From Peptococcaceae bacterium (GTDB taxonomy: Bacteria; Bacillota; Peptococcia; Peptococcales; Peptococcaceae): a stretch of DNA of 31,356 nucleotides. The stretch lies in contig JAFNVD010000117.1 in NCBI GenBank assembly GCA_017383785.1, positions 1-31,356 of the forward strand, given 5' to 3'. Shown here piece after piece: positions 23,193-30,047 of the stretch; within the stretch, counting starts at the first letter, position 1; every line of letters starts with the position of its first letter. Below the pieces are notes generated by a model. It ran no database searches. It was given only the letters and a program-made list of their open reading frames with translations, and was not told the DNA's origin. The position numbers and the translations under genes are program-made.

Positions 23193-24446
23193 ATGAATTA
23201 TCAGGAATGTATCGCTTATCTGGAAAATGTATGTCCGCGCGGGTCTTCAGGCGGCAAGGAACGCACTGCGATTATGGCTGAGCTTATGGGCAATCCGCAG
23301 GATACGCTGTCGATTATTCATGTGGCGGGGACGAATGGAAAGGGGTCTACCTCTGCCGTTATCGAGTCTATTTTGCGTCATGCAGGATACAAGGTGGGGC
23401 TTTTTACTTCCCCTCATTTAGAACGTTATGAAGAACGTATTCAAATCAATCGTCAGCCTATTCCGGAGGCAGAGTTTACGGCTATTATGAGCCATTTGAT
23501 AGAGGATGTGATTCCTAAAGCCATGGCTGATGGTATGAGCCATCCGGGAGCGTTTGGCCTTTTGACATTGGCTGCATTTCAGTATTTTGCAGGGAAAACA
23601 GATTTTGTAGTGCTGGAGGTAGGTTTAGGCGGATGGCTGGATCCTACCAATATTATCGCATCTCCTGTGCTTAGTGTAATTACCCCGTTAAGCCTAGAGC
23701 ATTGTCATATTCTTGGCGATACCATTGAGCAGATTGCCAAAGAAAAAGCGGGGATTATCAAACCGGGTATTCCAGCTATTACTGCTCCGCAAGAGGAACG
23801 TGCTCTGGCAGTGCTCAAGGTAGATGCATTAGAAAAACAATCTCCTTTAGTATGTTTGTACAAAGATACATTAAAACCTGTGACTACCAACTTAGTAGGG
23901 AACTATCAACAGATGAACTGCAACACTGCTTTGGCAGCGGTGCAGAATTTAATAGAGCGTGGCGTGGTACAGGTGAGTGATCAGCAAATAGCCGATGCAT
24001 TGTGTCATGTATCATGGCCAGGCAGAATGGAATATTTCGCTTTAGGCGAGGGAAAAGCTATTTTGTTGGATGGTGCACATAACCCTGCAGGGATTACCGG
24101 CTTAGCAGAAAATCTGCGTGACTTGTACAGTGATAGAGAGATTATTTTATTCTTGTCTATTCTAGATGACAAGGAGCAGGTGACTATGCTCAAAGAAATT
24201 TTGCCACAGGCTTCCGCTGTAGTACTTACACGGCCAGAGCATGATGACCGTGCACAGCACTGGATGCAGATTGAGCAATATATTCATGAGATTGCACCGA
24301 ACTGTCCATGCAGAATGTATGACAACGACAAAGCAGGTTTAAAACAGGAAGTAGAGCGATTGCAGGAAGGGCAGATGCTATGTGTGACAGGATCGTTGTA
24401 TTTGATTAGCGATTGTCGTTCGTATTTATTGCGTGAATTATTATAA
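23193..24446 (+). CDS. folC: Folylpolyglutamate/dihydrofolate synthase
   Basis: ATP-dependent ligase that adds glutamate to (dihydro)folates. The 417 residues have the Mur-ligase P-loop HVAGTNGKGSTSAVIESIL (about 43-61), then GLFTSPHLERYEERIQIN and EVGLGGWLDPTN. The central region has LSLEHCHILGDTIEQIAKEKAGIIKPG, and the C-terminal domain has LDGAHNPAGI. The motif EVGLGGWLDPTN has Trp where Arg is most common. The start at 23193 follows AGGAAGGG (23177-23184). It begins the folC-SPOR-rex-maf-radC-mre cluster, which parallels folC-comC-spoIIB-maf-radC-mreBCD of Bacillus. Confidence 0.95.
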   Translation: MNYQECIAYLENVCPRGSSGGKERTAIMAELMGNPQDTLSIIHVAGTNGKGSTSAVIESILRHAGYKVGLFTSPHLERYEERIQINRQPIPEAEFTAIMSHLIEDVIPKAMADGMSHPGAFGLLTLAAFQYFAGKTDFVVLEVGLGGWLDPTNIIASPVLSVITPLSLEHCHILGDTIEQIAKEKAGIIKPGIPAITAPQEERALAVLKVDALEKQSPLVCLYKDTLKPVTTNLVGNYQQMNCNTALAAVQNLIERGVVQVSDQQIADALCHVSWPGRMEYFALGEGKAILLDGAHNPAGITGLAENLRDLYSDREIILFLSILDDKEQVTMLKEILPQASAVVLTRPEHDDRAQHWMQIEQYIHEIAPNCPCRMYDNDKAGLKQEVERLQEGQMLCVTGSLYLISDCRSYLLRELL

Positions 24447-24474
24447 CAGATAGGCTCGTTGTGAAGTTATTCTA

Positions 24475-24504
24475 TTGTTGTTGACCAAAGCATATGCATA
24501 TAGT
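24475..24504 (+). promoter_or_regulatory. Possible promoter of the SPOR-domain gene
   Basis: TTGTTG (24475-24480), 18 bases, TATAGT (24499-24504). The same -10 reads CATATAGT (24497-24504), one position off the sigma-E -10. The sigma factor is not clear. Confidence 0.35.
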
Positions 24505-24533
24505 AATGAAGCGGAAAGGTGGACAACTGCTAT

Positions 24534-25340
24534 ATGCGTAGGTTGAAGCAATGGGGAATGCTCTTTTGGGTGATGATATTAGCCATGGTGTTTGTACAAG
24601 CTGCGGGAAGCTATGTAGCAAAAGAACTCAATCGTTTAGAGCCAACAGAACATCAATCAGAGCTATATATCCAAGAGAAAGTAGTAAAACAAAATGTCTT
24701 AAAACTGACACCTCGAGAATATTATACGGTGCAAATCGGTTCATACCCAGATATAACAGATGGTCAAGCGGTTGTGGATGCACTTGCGATATTGGGATAT
24801 CGTGTATTTGTTTCCGACGGACCGCCGTATCAGCTATGGCTGGGCTGTCTAGGTGCGGCACCTGACTCGAAGGCTTTGCCTAATGAAATAATTGCCATAG
24901 GCAGTGATATTTTTGTGCAGAAACAAATTCTCAATCAGCTGAATTTTCAGTTTCCGGCTGAGGACACTACTCAATGGCAGGATGTGGCTGTGTTGATTGC
25001 CAGTTTGGATGTGGTGATTGGTCATTCGCTGCAGATGTTTCAGGATTACCGGTATGAGGCATGCAGTGTAGACAACTGGAATAGTATGATTCATCAAGTG
25101 CAAGAGGAGTTGGCCTTGATAGCATCTTCTGGAGACAGAGTGCTTGGATATATGAAAGAAGAACAGTCGGCAGGGATGCTTCTGGATATCTTGACTGTAA
25201 TCAATCGGTATCATGAAAGTCTTGGTCTGATTGAGGAAAAGCAGTCTACTAAAGTTGTACTTCTTGCACAGAGTTGTCTTATGGAATTGATCGATTGTTA
25301 TCATGATTTTATTCAGCAAAACAGCGTAAATAATGAATAA
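24534..25340 (+). CDS. SPOR-domain membrane protein at the spoIIB position
   Basis: 268 residues: a short basic start, one membrane helix (about 8-25), and a SPOR domain (about 62-105, YYTVQIGSYPDITDGQAVVDALAILGYRV in parts). Then about 130 residues of mostly helical sequence without a known domain. SPOR domains bind septal peptidoglycan stripped of stem peptides. In Bacillus the gene between folC/comC and maf is spoIIB, also a SPOR membrane protein, which helps septal thinning in engulfment. Location and domain therefore suggest a SpoIIB counterpart, though the domain order differs (SpoIIB carries its SPOR at the C-terminus). The ATG at 24534 is preferred over the GTG at 24519, which lies within the ribosome site. 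Confidence 0.8.
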   Translation: MRRLKQWGMLFWVMILAMVFVQAAGSYVAKELNRLEPTEHQSELYIQEKVVKQNVLKLTPREYYTVQIGSYPDITDGQAVVDALAILGYRVFVSDGPPYQLWLGCLGAAPDSKALPNEIIAIGSDIFVQKQILNQLNFQFPAEDTTQWQDVAVLIASLDVVIGHSLQMFQDYRYEACSVDNWNSMIHQVQEELALIASSGDRVLGYMKEEQSAGMLLDILTVINRYHESLGLIEEKQSTKVVLLAQSCLMELIDCYHDFIQQNSVNNE

Positions 25341-25364
25341 CGAAAAAAGTGTTTATGTATTTGA

Positions 25365-25374
25365 GTATCGATAC
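25365..25374. repeat. Palindrome GTATCGATAC (copy 1)
   Basis: A perfect 10-base palindrome just upstream of the rex promoter. The same ten bases recur at 27557-27566 before mreB. Confidence 0.4.
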
Positions 25375-25378
25375 CCTA

Positions 25379-25407
25379 TTGATTATTTGTTAAAAAATAG
25401 ATATAAT
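25379..25407 (+). promoter_or_regulatory. Promoter of rex
   Basis: TTGATT (25379-25384), 17 bases, TATAAT (25402-25407). The spacer contains TTGTTAA (25387-25393), one half of a Rex operator (TTGTTAA-N-TTAACAA), with no good second half. Weak autoregulation is possible. Confidence 0.6.
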
Positions 25408-25452
25408 ATGGTGTCGGAATAGTTTTGCAGTATTATCAAAGGAGTGTTTTTC

Positions 25453-26103
25453 TTGAAAGAATTTAAAATACCAGAAGCAACAGTCAGCCGTTTATCAGTT
25501 TATTCTAGATATTTGACTGAAGTAGAAAAACAGCATATTGTCAGCATTTCCTCTGGTGAAATTGCAGAAGGTATGGGTGGCACTCCGGCGCAGGTGAGAA
25601 AAGATCTTGCGTATTTTGGTGAATTTGGCACACGTGGTGTTGGGTACAATGTAAAACAGTTGAATCAGGAAATCAAAAATATTTTAGGTTTGTCTAAAAA
25701 ATGGAATATGATTTTGATTGGTGCAGGTAATTTAGGTTCTGCACTGAGCCAGTATCACGGTTTCCGTGAACGTGGTTTTGAAATCAAAGGGATTTTTGAC
25801 AATGACTTAAATAAAGTAGGGCTCATGCTTAATGGGTTACCGATTTATCCAATCAATGAAATGGCAGATTATATCGAAGCTAATGGTATCAGTATTGCAA
25901 TCATTGCAGTACCGGGCGACTATGCACAGGATGTGGCAGATATACTGGTAGAAACTCCAATCAAAGGCATTCTGAACTTTGCACCGGTGGTATTGACTGT
26001 GCCTGATGAAGTAGAAGTACGCAATGTAGATTTGAGTGTAAACTTGGAAGTGCTGAGCTATAATATCGAGAATAATCTGGATACTATGCCAGAAGAAGAA
26101 TAA
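25453..26103 (+). CDS. rex: Redox-sensing transcriptional repressor Rex
   Basis: DNA-binding repressor that responds to the NADH/NAD+ ratio and usually controls fermentation, hydrogenase and respiratory genes. The 216 residues have an N-terminal winged helix (IPEATVSRLSVYSRYL, then SGEIAEGMGGTPAQVRKDLAYFGEFGTRGVGY). The Rossmann dinucleotide site is IGAGNLGSAL (89-98), followed by GIFDNDLNKVG. The C-terminus is normal. A TTG start at 25453 has AAAGGAG 8 bases upstream; the in-frame GTG at 25444 overlaps that site. It is placed inside the folC-mre cluster, not beside a fermentation operon. Confidence 0.95.
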   Translation: MKEFKIPEATVSRLSVYSRYLTEVEKQHIVSISSGEIAEGMGGTPAQVRKDLAYFGEFGTRGVGYNVKQLNQEIKNILGLSKKWNMILIGAGNLGSALSQYHGFRERGFEIKGIFDNDLNKVGLMLNGLPIYPINEMADYIEANGISIAIIAVPGDYAQDVADILVETPIKGILNFAPVVLTVPDEVEVRNVDLSVNLEVLSYNIENNLDTMPEEE

Positions 26104-26121
26104 TATTTTCATAACGATTTT

Positions 26122-26156
26122 ACAGCTTGTCGGTGGATGCCGGCAGGCTGTTTTTG
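26122..26156 (+). terminator. Terminator of rex
   Basis: ACAGCTTGTCGG (26122-26133) pairs with CCGGCAGGCTGT (26140-26151) with two G-T or mismatch positions, followed by TTTTG. Confidence 0.8.
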
Positions 26157-26294
26157 TTATGTTTTGATTATACTAGTCAGTTGTGATTTTTTTGTTAAGA
26201 ACATAGATTATTACTTGTTTCTAAGTGGCTATAATGGTATTATAAAGTGATATGGAATTGACTTGTTTTTGCATGTTAGAAAGGATTTTTCGAT

Positions 26295-26894
26295 ATGAAA
26301 TTGATTTTGGCTTCGGCTTCTCCGAGACGTCGCGAACTGTTGACACAAGTAGGCGTTAGCTTTGTAATTGAAGTGAGTGATGTCGAGGAAGTGCTGGATG
26401 ATACATTGTCTCCGGAGCTGCAGGTACAATCTTTGGCATTGCAGAAAGCACAGGCAGTAGCGGCGCAGCACAAGGATGGTTTGGTGCTGGGAGCGGATAC
26501 TGTAGTGGTCGATGCGGGCAGCCTTTTGGGCAAACCGCAGAATACAGAAGAGGCTGCGGAAATGCTGCGAAGCTTGTCGGGTAAGTGGCATCAGGTGATG
26601 ACCGCGGTGGCACTGGTAGATGCCAATGATACAAAACATGAATGGACGTCTGTAGAAATTACCAATGTAAAATTTCGCGATTTAACAGAAGATGATATCG
26701 CAGCCTATGTGGCAACAGGGGAATCTATGGACAAAGCAGGTGCGTATGGCATCCAAGGTTATGGAGCGCTTTTGGTAGAGCGTATTGAAGGATGCTATAA
26801 CAATGTAGTGGGATTACCTCTGCAGCTAGTAGCCAAAGGGCTGCGTAACTGGGGGATTAATCTATATGAGTATAAAGAAGTGCAAACTCAATGA
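26295..26894 (+). CDS. maf: Maf family nucleotide pyrophosphatase
   Basis: Nucleoside triphosphate pyrophosphatase, proposed to clean non-canonical nucleotides; overproduction blocks septation in Bacillus. The 199 residues have the N-terminal ILASASPRRRELL, the catalytic-region GADTVVVDAG, LGKPQNTEEAAEML and SLSGKWHQVMTAV, and near the end AYGIQGYGALLVERIEGCYNNVVGLPL. All the family motifs are present. AGAAAGGA precedes the ATG. It overlaps radC by 29 bases, so the two are co-transcribed. A TATAAT at 26230-26235 may serve as the promoter, but I found no matching -35. Confidence 0.94.
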   Translation: MKLILASASPRRRELLTQVGVSFVIEVSDVEEVLDDTLSPELQVQSLALQKAQAVAAQHKDGLVLGADTVVVDAGSLLGKPQNTEEAAEMLRSLSGKWHQVMTAVALVDANDTKHEWTSVEITNVKFRDLTEDDIAAYVATGESMDKAGAYGIQGYGALLVERIEGCYNNVVGLPLQLVAKGLRNWGINLYEYKEVQTQ

Positions 26895-27555
26895 CTATCC
26901 GGAACAACTGCGTCCAAGAGAACGGATGGCATTGCTGGGAGCAGATAAATTAACCGATGTGGAGCTTTTGGCTATTTTAATTTCCACAGGAAATAAAGAA
27001 ACTAATGTGCTGGAATTGGCGTCTCATATTTTGCAGGCGCATAAAGGAATTACAGGACTTCAGAATTTGACACTTGCAGAACTGACACAGGAGAAAGGTG
27101 TTGGAAAAGCGAAGGCTACCACCATACTGGCAGCGGTGGAGCTTGGCAAGCGTGTGCACAACAGTACAGTGGCATACCGTCCTGTGATTAATGGATCGTC
27201 TGATGCAGGTGTATTATTGGAGAGCCGTATGCGCCATTTAGACCGTGAACATTTTTGTGTGGTTCTTTTGAGTGCAAACAATGCTGTGATTGGCATTGAA
27301 ACCATTTCTATCGGTACATTGACCAATACGCAGGTACATCCTCGGGAAGTATTTAAACAGGCGATTCGTCAAAGTGCTTCCGGTGTGATATTGGCGCATA
27401 ATCATCCAAGTGGAGACAGTGTGCCGAGTGATGAGGATTTGTATTTGACAGAGCGATTGGTGGAAGCCGGACAGATTATAGGAATTCATGTGATAGATCA
27501 CATCATTGTTGGAGAAGATAGTTATTATAGTTTTCGTGATAACGAGCTACTGTAG
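26866..27555 (+). CDS. radC: RadC family JAB/MPN domain protein
   Basis: 229 residues: an N-terminal helix-hairpin-helix region (GADKLTDVELLAILISTG, LTQEKGVGKAKATTILAAVELG) and a C-terminal JAMM metal domain. The JAMM ligands are H178 and H180 (LAHNHPSG) and D191 ten residues further, with conserved Glu in IGIETISIG. The metal site looks complete, so a metal-dependent activity is plausible, but the cellular role of RadC is not established. The ATG at 26866 lies inside the end of maf; no alternative start fits the family N-terminus better. Confidence 0.93.
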   Translation: MSIKKCKLNDYPEQLRPRERMALLGADKLTDVELLAILISTGNKETNVLELASHILQAHKGITGLQNLTLAELTQEKGVGKAKATTILAAVELGKRVHNSTVAYRPVINGSSDAGVLLESRMRHLDREHFCVVLLSANNAVIGIETISIGTLTNTQVHPREVFKQAIRQSASGVILAHNHPSGDSVPSDEDLYLTERLVEAGQIIGIHVIDHIIVGEDSYYSFRDNELL

Positions 27556-27556
27556 T

Positions 27557-27566
27557 GTATCGATAC
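27557..27566. repeat. Palindrome GTATCGATAC (copy 2)
   Basis: The second copy, between radC and mreB. It lies in the loop of a hairpin, CTGTAGT (27550-27556) with ACTGCAG (27565-27571, overlapping the palindrome). It could be a regulator site or a weak attenuator. Confidence 0.4.
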
Positions 27567-27625
27567 TGCAGTGGTGTTAGAGTAAATGTGTTGTTGTGGT
27601 TGTGTAATAGAGAGGGGTTATTACT

Positions 27626-28648
27626 ATGGCAAGAGAAATTGCGATTGATTTGGGTACAGCCAACAGTCTGGTATATGAAAAAGGCAAAGGGATTGTGATT
27701 AGAGAACCATCTGTAGTTGCAATTGATAAAAAGACCAATAAAGTGCTGGCAGTAGGGGAAGAAGCAAAGCAAATGATTGGTCGTACACCTGGCAATATTG
27801 TGGCGATTAAACCGTTGCAGGACGGGTTTATTGCTGATTTTGATGTATGTGCAAGTATGCTGAAATACTTTTTCAACAAAACACTGGGGACCATCGGTAT
27901 GTTTTCTAAGCCAAGAGTCATTGTATGTGTACCGGCAGGCACTACTTCCGTAGAAGAACGTGCAGTGCGTCAGTCTACTATGCAAGCCGGGGCGAAAGAA
28001 GTGCATATCATGGAAGAACCAATGGCAGCAGCTATCGGTGCGGGGTTGCCTGTTGCAGATCCGATCGGCAGTATGATTGTAGATATCGGTGGCGGTACAA
28101 CAGACGTAGCCGTGATTTCTCTGGGTGGTGTGGTGACCAGCCAGTCCATTCGTGTGGGTGGCGATAAAATGGATGATGCCATTGTGAATTTTGTAAAAAA
28201 ACAGCACAACCTGCTGATTGGGGAACGTACAGCAGAAGAAATCAAAAAAGCTATCGGGACAGTATATATTCATCCTGATGATACACCAAAAACATACAAT
28301 ATCAACGGTCGTGACTTGATAACAGGGCTGCCAAAACAGGTGGAAGTAGCCGATTATGAAATTCATCAGGCGTTTAAAGAGTTAATGGATTCTATTTTGG
28401 ATTCCATCAAAAACTGCCTTGAAAAAACTCCGCCGGAACTGGCAGGCGACATTATTCAGAACGGTATTGTGCTGGCAGGCGGCGGTTCCTTGGTGCGTGG
28501 TATGGATACCTTGATTTCAGAAAGAACAGGCATTCCTGTAATTTATGCAGAAGATCCGCTGAGCAGTATTGTACTGGGTGCAGGGAAAGCGTTAGAGAAT
28601 ATTGATTTGTTGAGTAAAGTGGAGTATGGTCACAAAATCAGCAGATAA
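27626..28648 (+). CDS. mreB: Rod-shape actin homologue MreB
   Basis: Cytoskeletal actin-fold protein that guides lateral wall synthesis. The 340 residues carry the phosphate-1 loop AIDLGTANSLVYEKGKG near the start, the connecting sequence IGRTPGNIVAIKPLQDGFIADFDV, the phosphate-2 motif MIVDIGGGTTDVAVISLGG and the adenosine motif NGIVLAGGGSLVRGMDTLI. Length is standard. The ATG at 27626 has GAGGGG at 27612-27617. It heads mreB-mreC-mreD-mrdA with small gaps, pointing to a rod-shaped cell. Confidence 0.97.
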   Translation: MAREIAIDLGTANSLVYEKGKGIVIREPSVVAIDKKTNKVLAVGEEAKQMIGRTPGNIVAIKPLQDGFIADFDVCASMLKYFFNKTLGTIGMFSKPRVIVCVPAGTTSVEERAVRQSTMQAGAKEVHIMEEPMAAAIGAGLPVADPIGSMIVDIGGGTTDVAVISLGGVVTSQSIRVGGDKMDDAIVNFVKKQHNLLIGERTAEEIKKAIGTVYIHPDDTPKTYNINGRDLITGLPKQVEVADYEIHQAFKELMDSILDSIKNCLEKTPPELAGDIIQNGIVLAGGGSLVRGMDTLISERTGIPVIYAEDPLSSIVLGAGKALENIDLLSKVEYGHKISR

Positions 28649-28662
28649 TGGAGTAGATGAGC

Positions 28663-29508
28663 ATGTTCAATAATAAAAAATTGCGGATTGCAGCTGCTCT
28701 GATGGTTCTTTTGATTGGTTTGCTTGCACTTGCAGGCAATACAGTACAGGTACGGGAAAATCCAACCATTCTGGAAAAAGGACTTCGCATCGTGGCGAGT
28801 CCTTTTCAGAATGGATTTCATGCAATCAGCAATGTTTTTGATGGTATTGGCGTATATTTTGCTGATAAAAAAACATTGGAAGAAGAAAATTTCAAATTGC
28901 AGCAAGAGTTGGATGCGTTGCAGTACCAGATTATGCGACTAGAAGAAACTGAGCTTGAAAATATGCGCCTGAAAGAACTGCTCGGCTACAAAGATGCCAA
29001 CAAAGCGGTGTATCAGCTGCAGTTAGCAGAAACAATTGCGAAAAAAAATAATAATCTGCAATATATGATCACCATCAACAAAGGCAGTGATGATGGTGTC
29101 AAGGCAGGCATGACAGTAATGAACCATTACGGTTTGATTGGTCGAGTGTCTTCAGTGCTTTCCTCTAGCAGTGAAGTGTTATTGCTGCCTGACCATGAGA
29201 GTGCAGTAGGTGCTAGAGTAAAAAGTACCCGAGAAGCATTAGGGGTAGTAAAAGGGGACGGTACCAGTACCGGCAACCTTCATATGGTGCATTTACAACA
29301 TGATGCAGAAATTGCAGAAGGTGATGTAATTATTACTTCAGGTTTGGATACCGTATATCCGGAAGGAATTCCAATCGGCATAGTGACCAGTATTGGCGAT
29401 GATGCCAACGGCTTGACAAAGACAGCGTATATCGCACCGTATGTAAATTTTTTGCAGTTGGAAGAAGTATTTATATTGATGAATAGCGGAGGGGGTAGCG
29501 GACGGTGA
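28663..29508 (+). CDS. mreC: Rod-shape protein MreC
   Basis: 281 residues: an N-terminal membrane helix (about 6-24, ALMVLLIGLLALAG), a coiled coil (about 68-105, KKTLEEENFKLQQELDALQ), and the two beta-barrel module. The barrel module has MITINKGSDDGVKAGMTVMN, GLIGRVSSVLSSSSEVLLLPD and the late GDVIITSGLDTVYPEGIPIG. It binds MreD and penicillin-binding proteins in the elongasome. The ATG at 28663 has GGAG 9 bases upstream; the ATG at 28657 is too close to it. The stop overlaps the mreD start. Confidence 0.95.
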   Translation: MFNNKKLRIAAALMVLLIGLLALAGNTVQVRENPTILEKGLRIVASPFQNGFHAISNVFDGIGVYFADKKTLEEENFKLQQELDALQYQIMRLEETELENMRLKELLGYKDANKAVYQLQLAETIAKKNNNLQYMITINKGSDDGVKAGMTVMNHYGLIGRVSSVLSSSSEVLLLPDHESAVGARVKSTREALGVVKGDGTSTGNLHMVHLQHDAEIAEGDVIITSGLDTVYPEGIPIGIVTSIGDDANGLTKTAYIAPYVNFLQLEEVFILMNSGGGSGR

Positions 29509-29990
29509 AATATGCGCTCCTTGTATTCTCCGCATTTATTGGCATAGTATTGCAAGATACTGTATTTAATGCCATTTCTATTGCCGAAGGCAAACCGGAT
29601 ATTGTTTTAATCCTGGTGGTATTTTATGCATTGTTCCATGGGCACATTCATGGCGGCCTTTTAGGTGTGGCATTTGGCTTGATGGAAGATTTGATGACCG
29701 GTCGATTTATTGGCTTGAATGCCATTTGTAAAGGGTTAACAGGGTTTATCGTAGGGCTTATGTCAGAGCGTTTGTACAAAAACAATTTTTCAATCCCTGT
29801 AATCACTGTATTTGTCGCAACCTTTTTGCATGGTATTATTTATGTCTGTTGTGGCGCAGTGATTGGGTTAAACCTGGAAGGTATCAGATTGATGATGGTA
29901 TCCATTGCTGACGCTGTGTATAATATTGTGTTTAGCCCGTTTTTCTATGCGGCGTTTTATCATTTTTACACATTGAACAAAGAGGAATAG
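29505..29990 (+). CDS. mreD: Rod-shape membrane protein MreD
   Basis: 161 residues, all hydrophobic, with about five transmembrane helices. Family features are GKPDIVLILVVFYALFHG near the N-terminus and GVAFGLMEDLMTGRFIGLNAICKGLTG in the centre. It anchors MreB/MreC and the lateral wall machinery. The GTG start at 29505-29507 overlaps the mreC stop (GTGA), with GGAGGGGG upstream, indicating translational coupling. Confidence 0.93.
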   Translation: MKYALLVFSAFIGIVLQDTVFNAISIAEGKPDIVLILVVFYALFHGHIHGGLLGVAFGLMEDLMTGRFIGLNAICKGLTGFIVGLMSERLYKNNFSIPVITVFVATFLHGIIYVCCGAVIGLNLEGIRLMMVSIADAVYNIVFSPFFYAAFYHFYTLNKEE

Positions 29991-30047
29991 TTTGGTGTTG
30001 TTTTTTGTGTAATTGTATTGTAGAACTTTAGCGAGAAAGGAGTGAAT

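Noticed and set aside
27503..28366. Long open frame on the minus strand opposite radC/mreB
   Set aside because: It lies wholly against the strongly supported radC and mreB, and its product is Cys/His/Phe-rich with no family resemblance.
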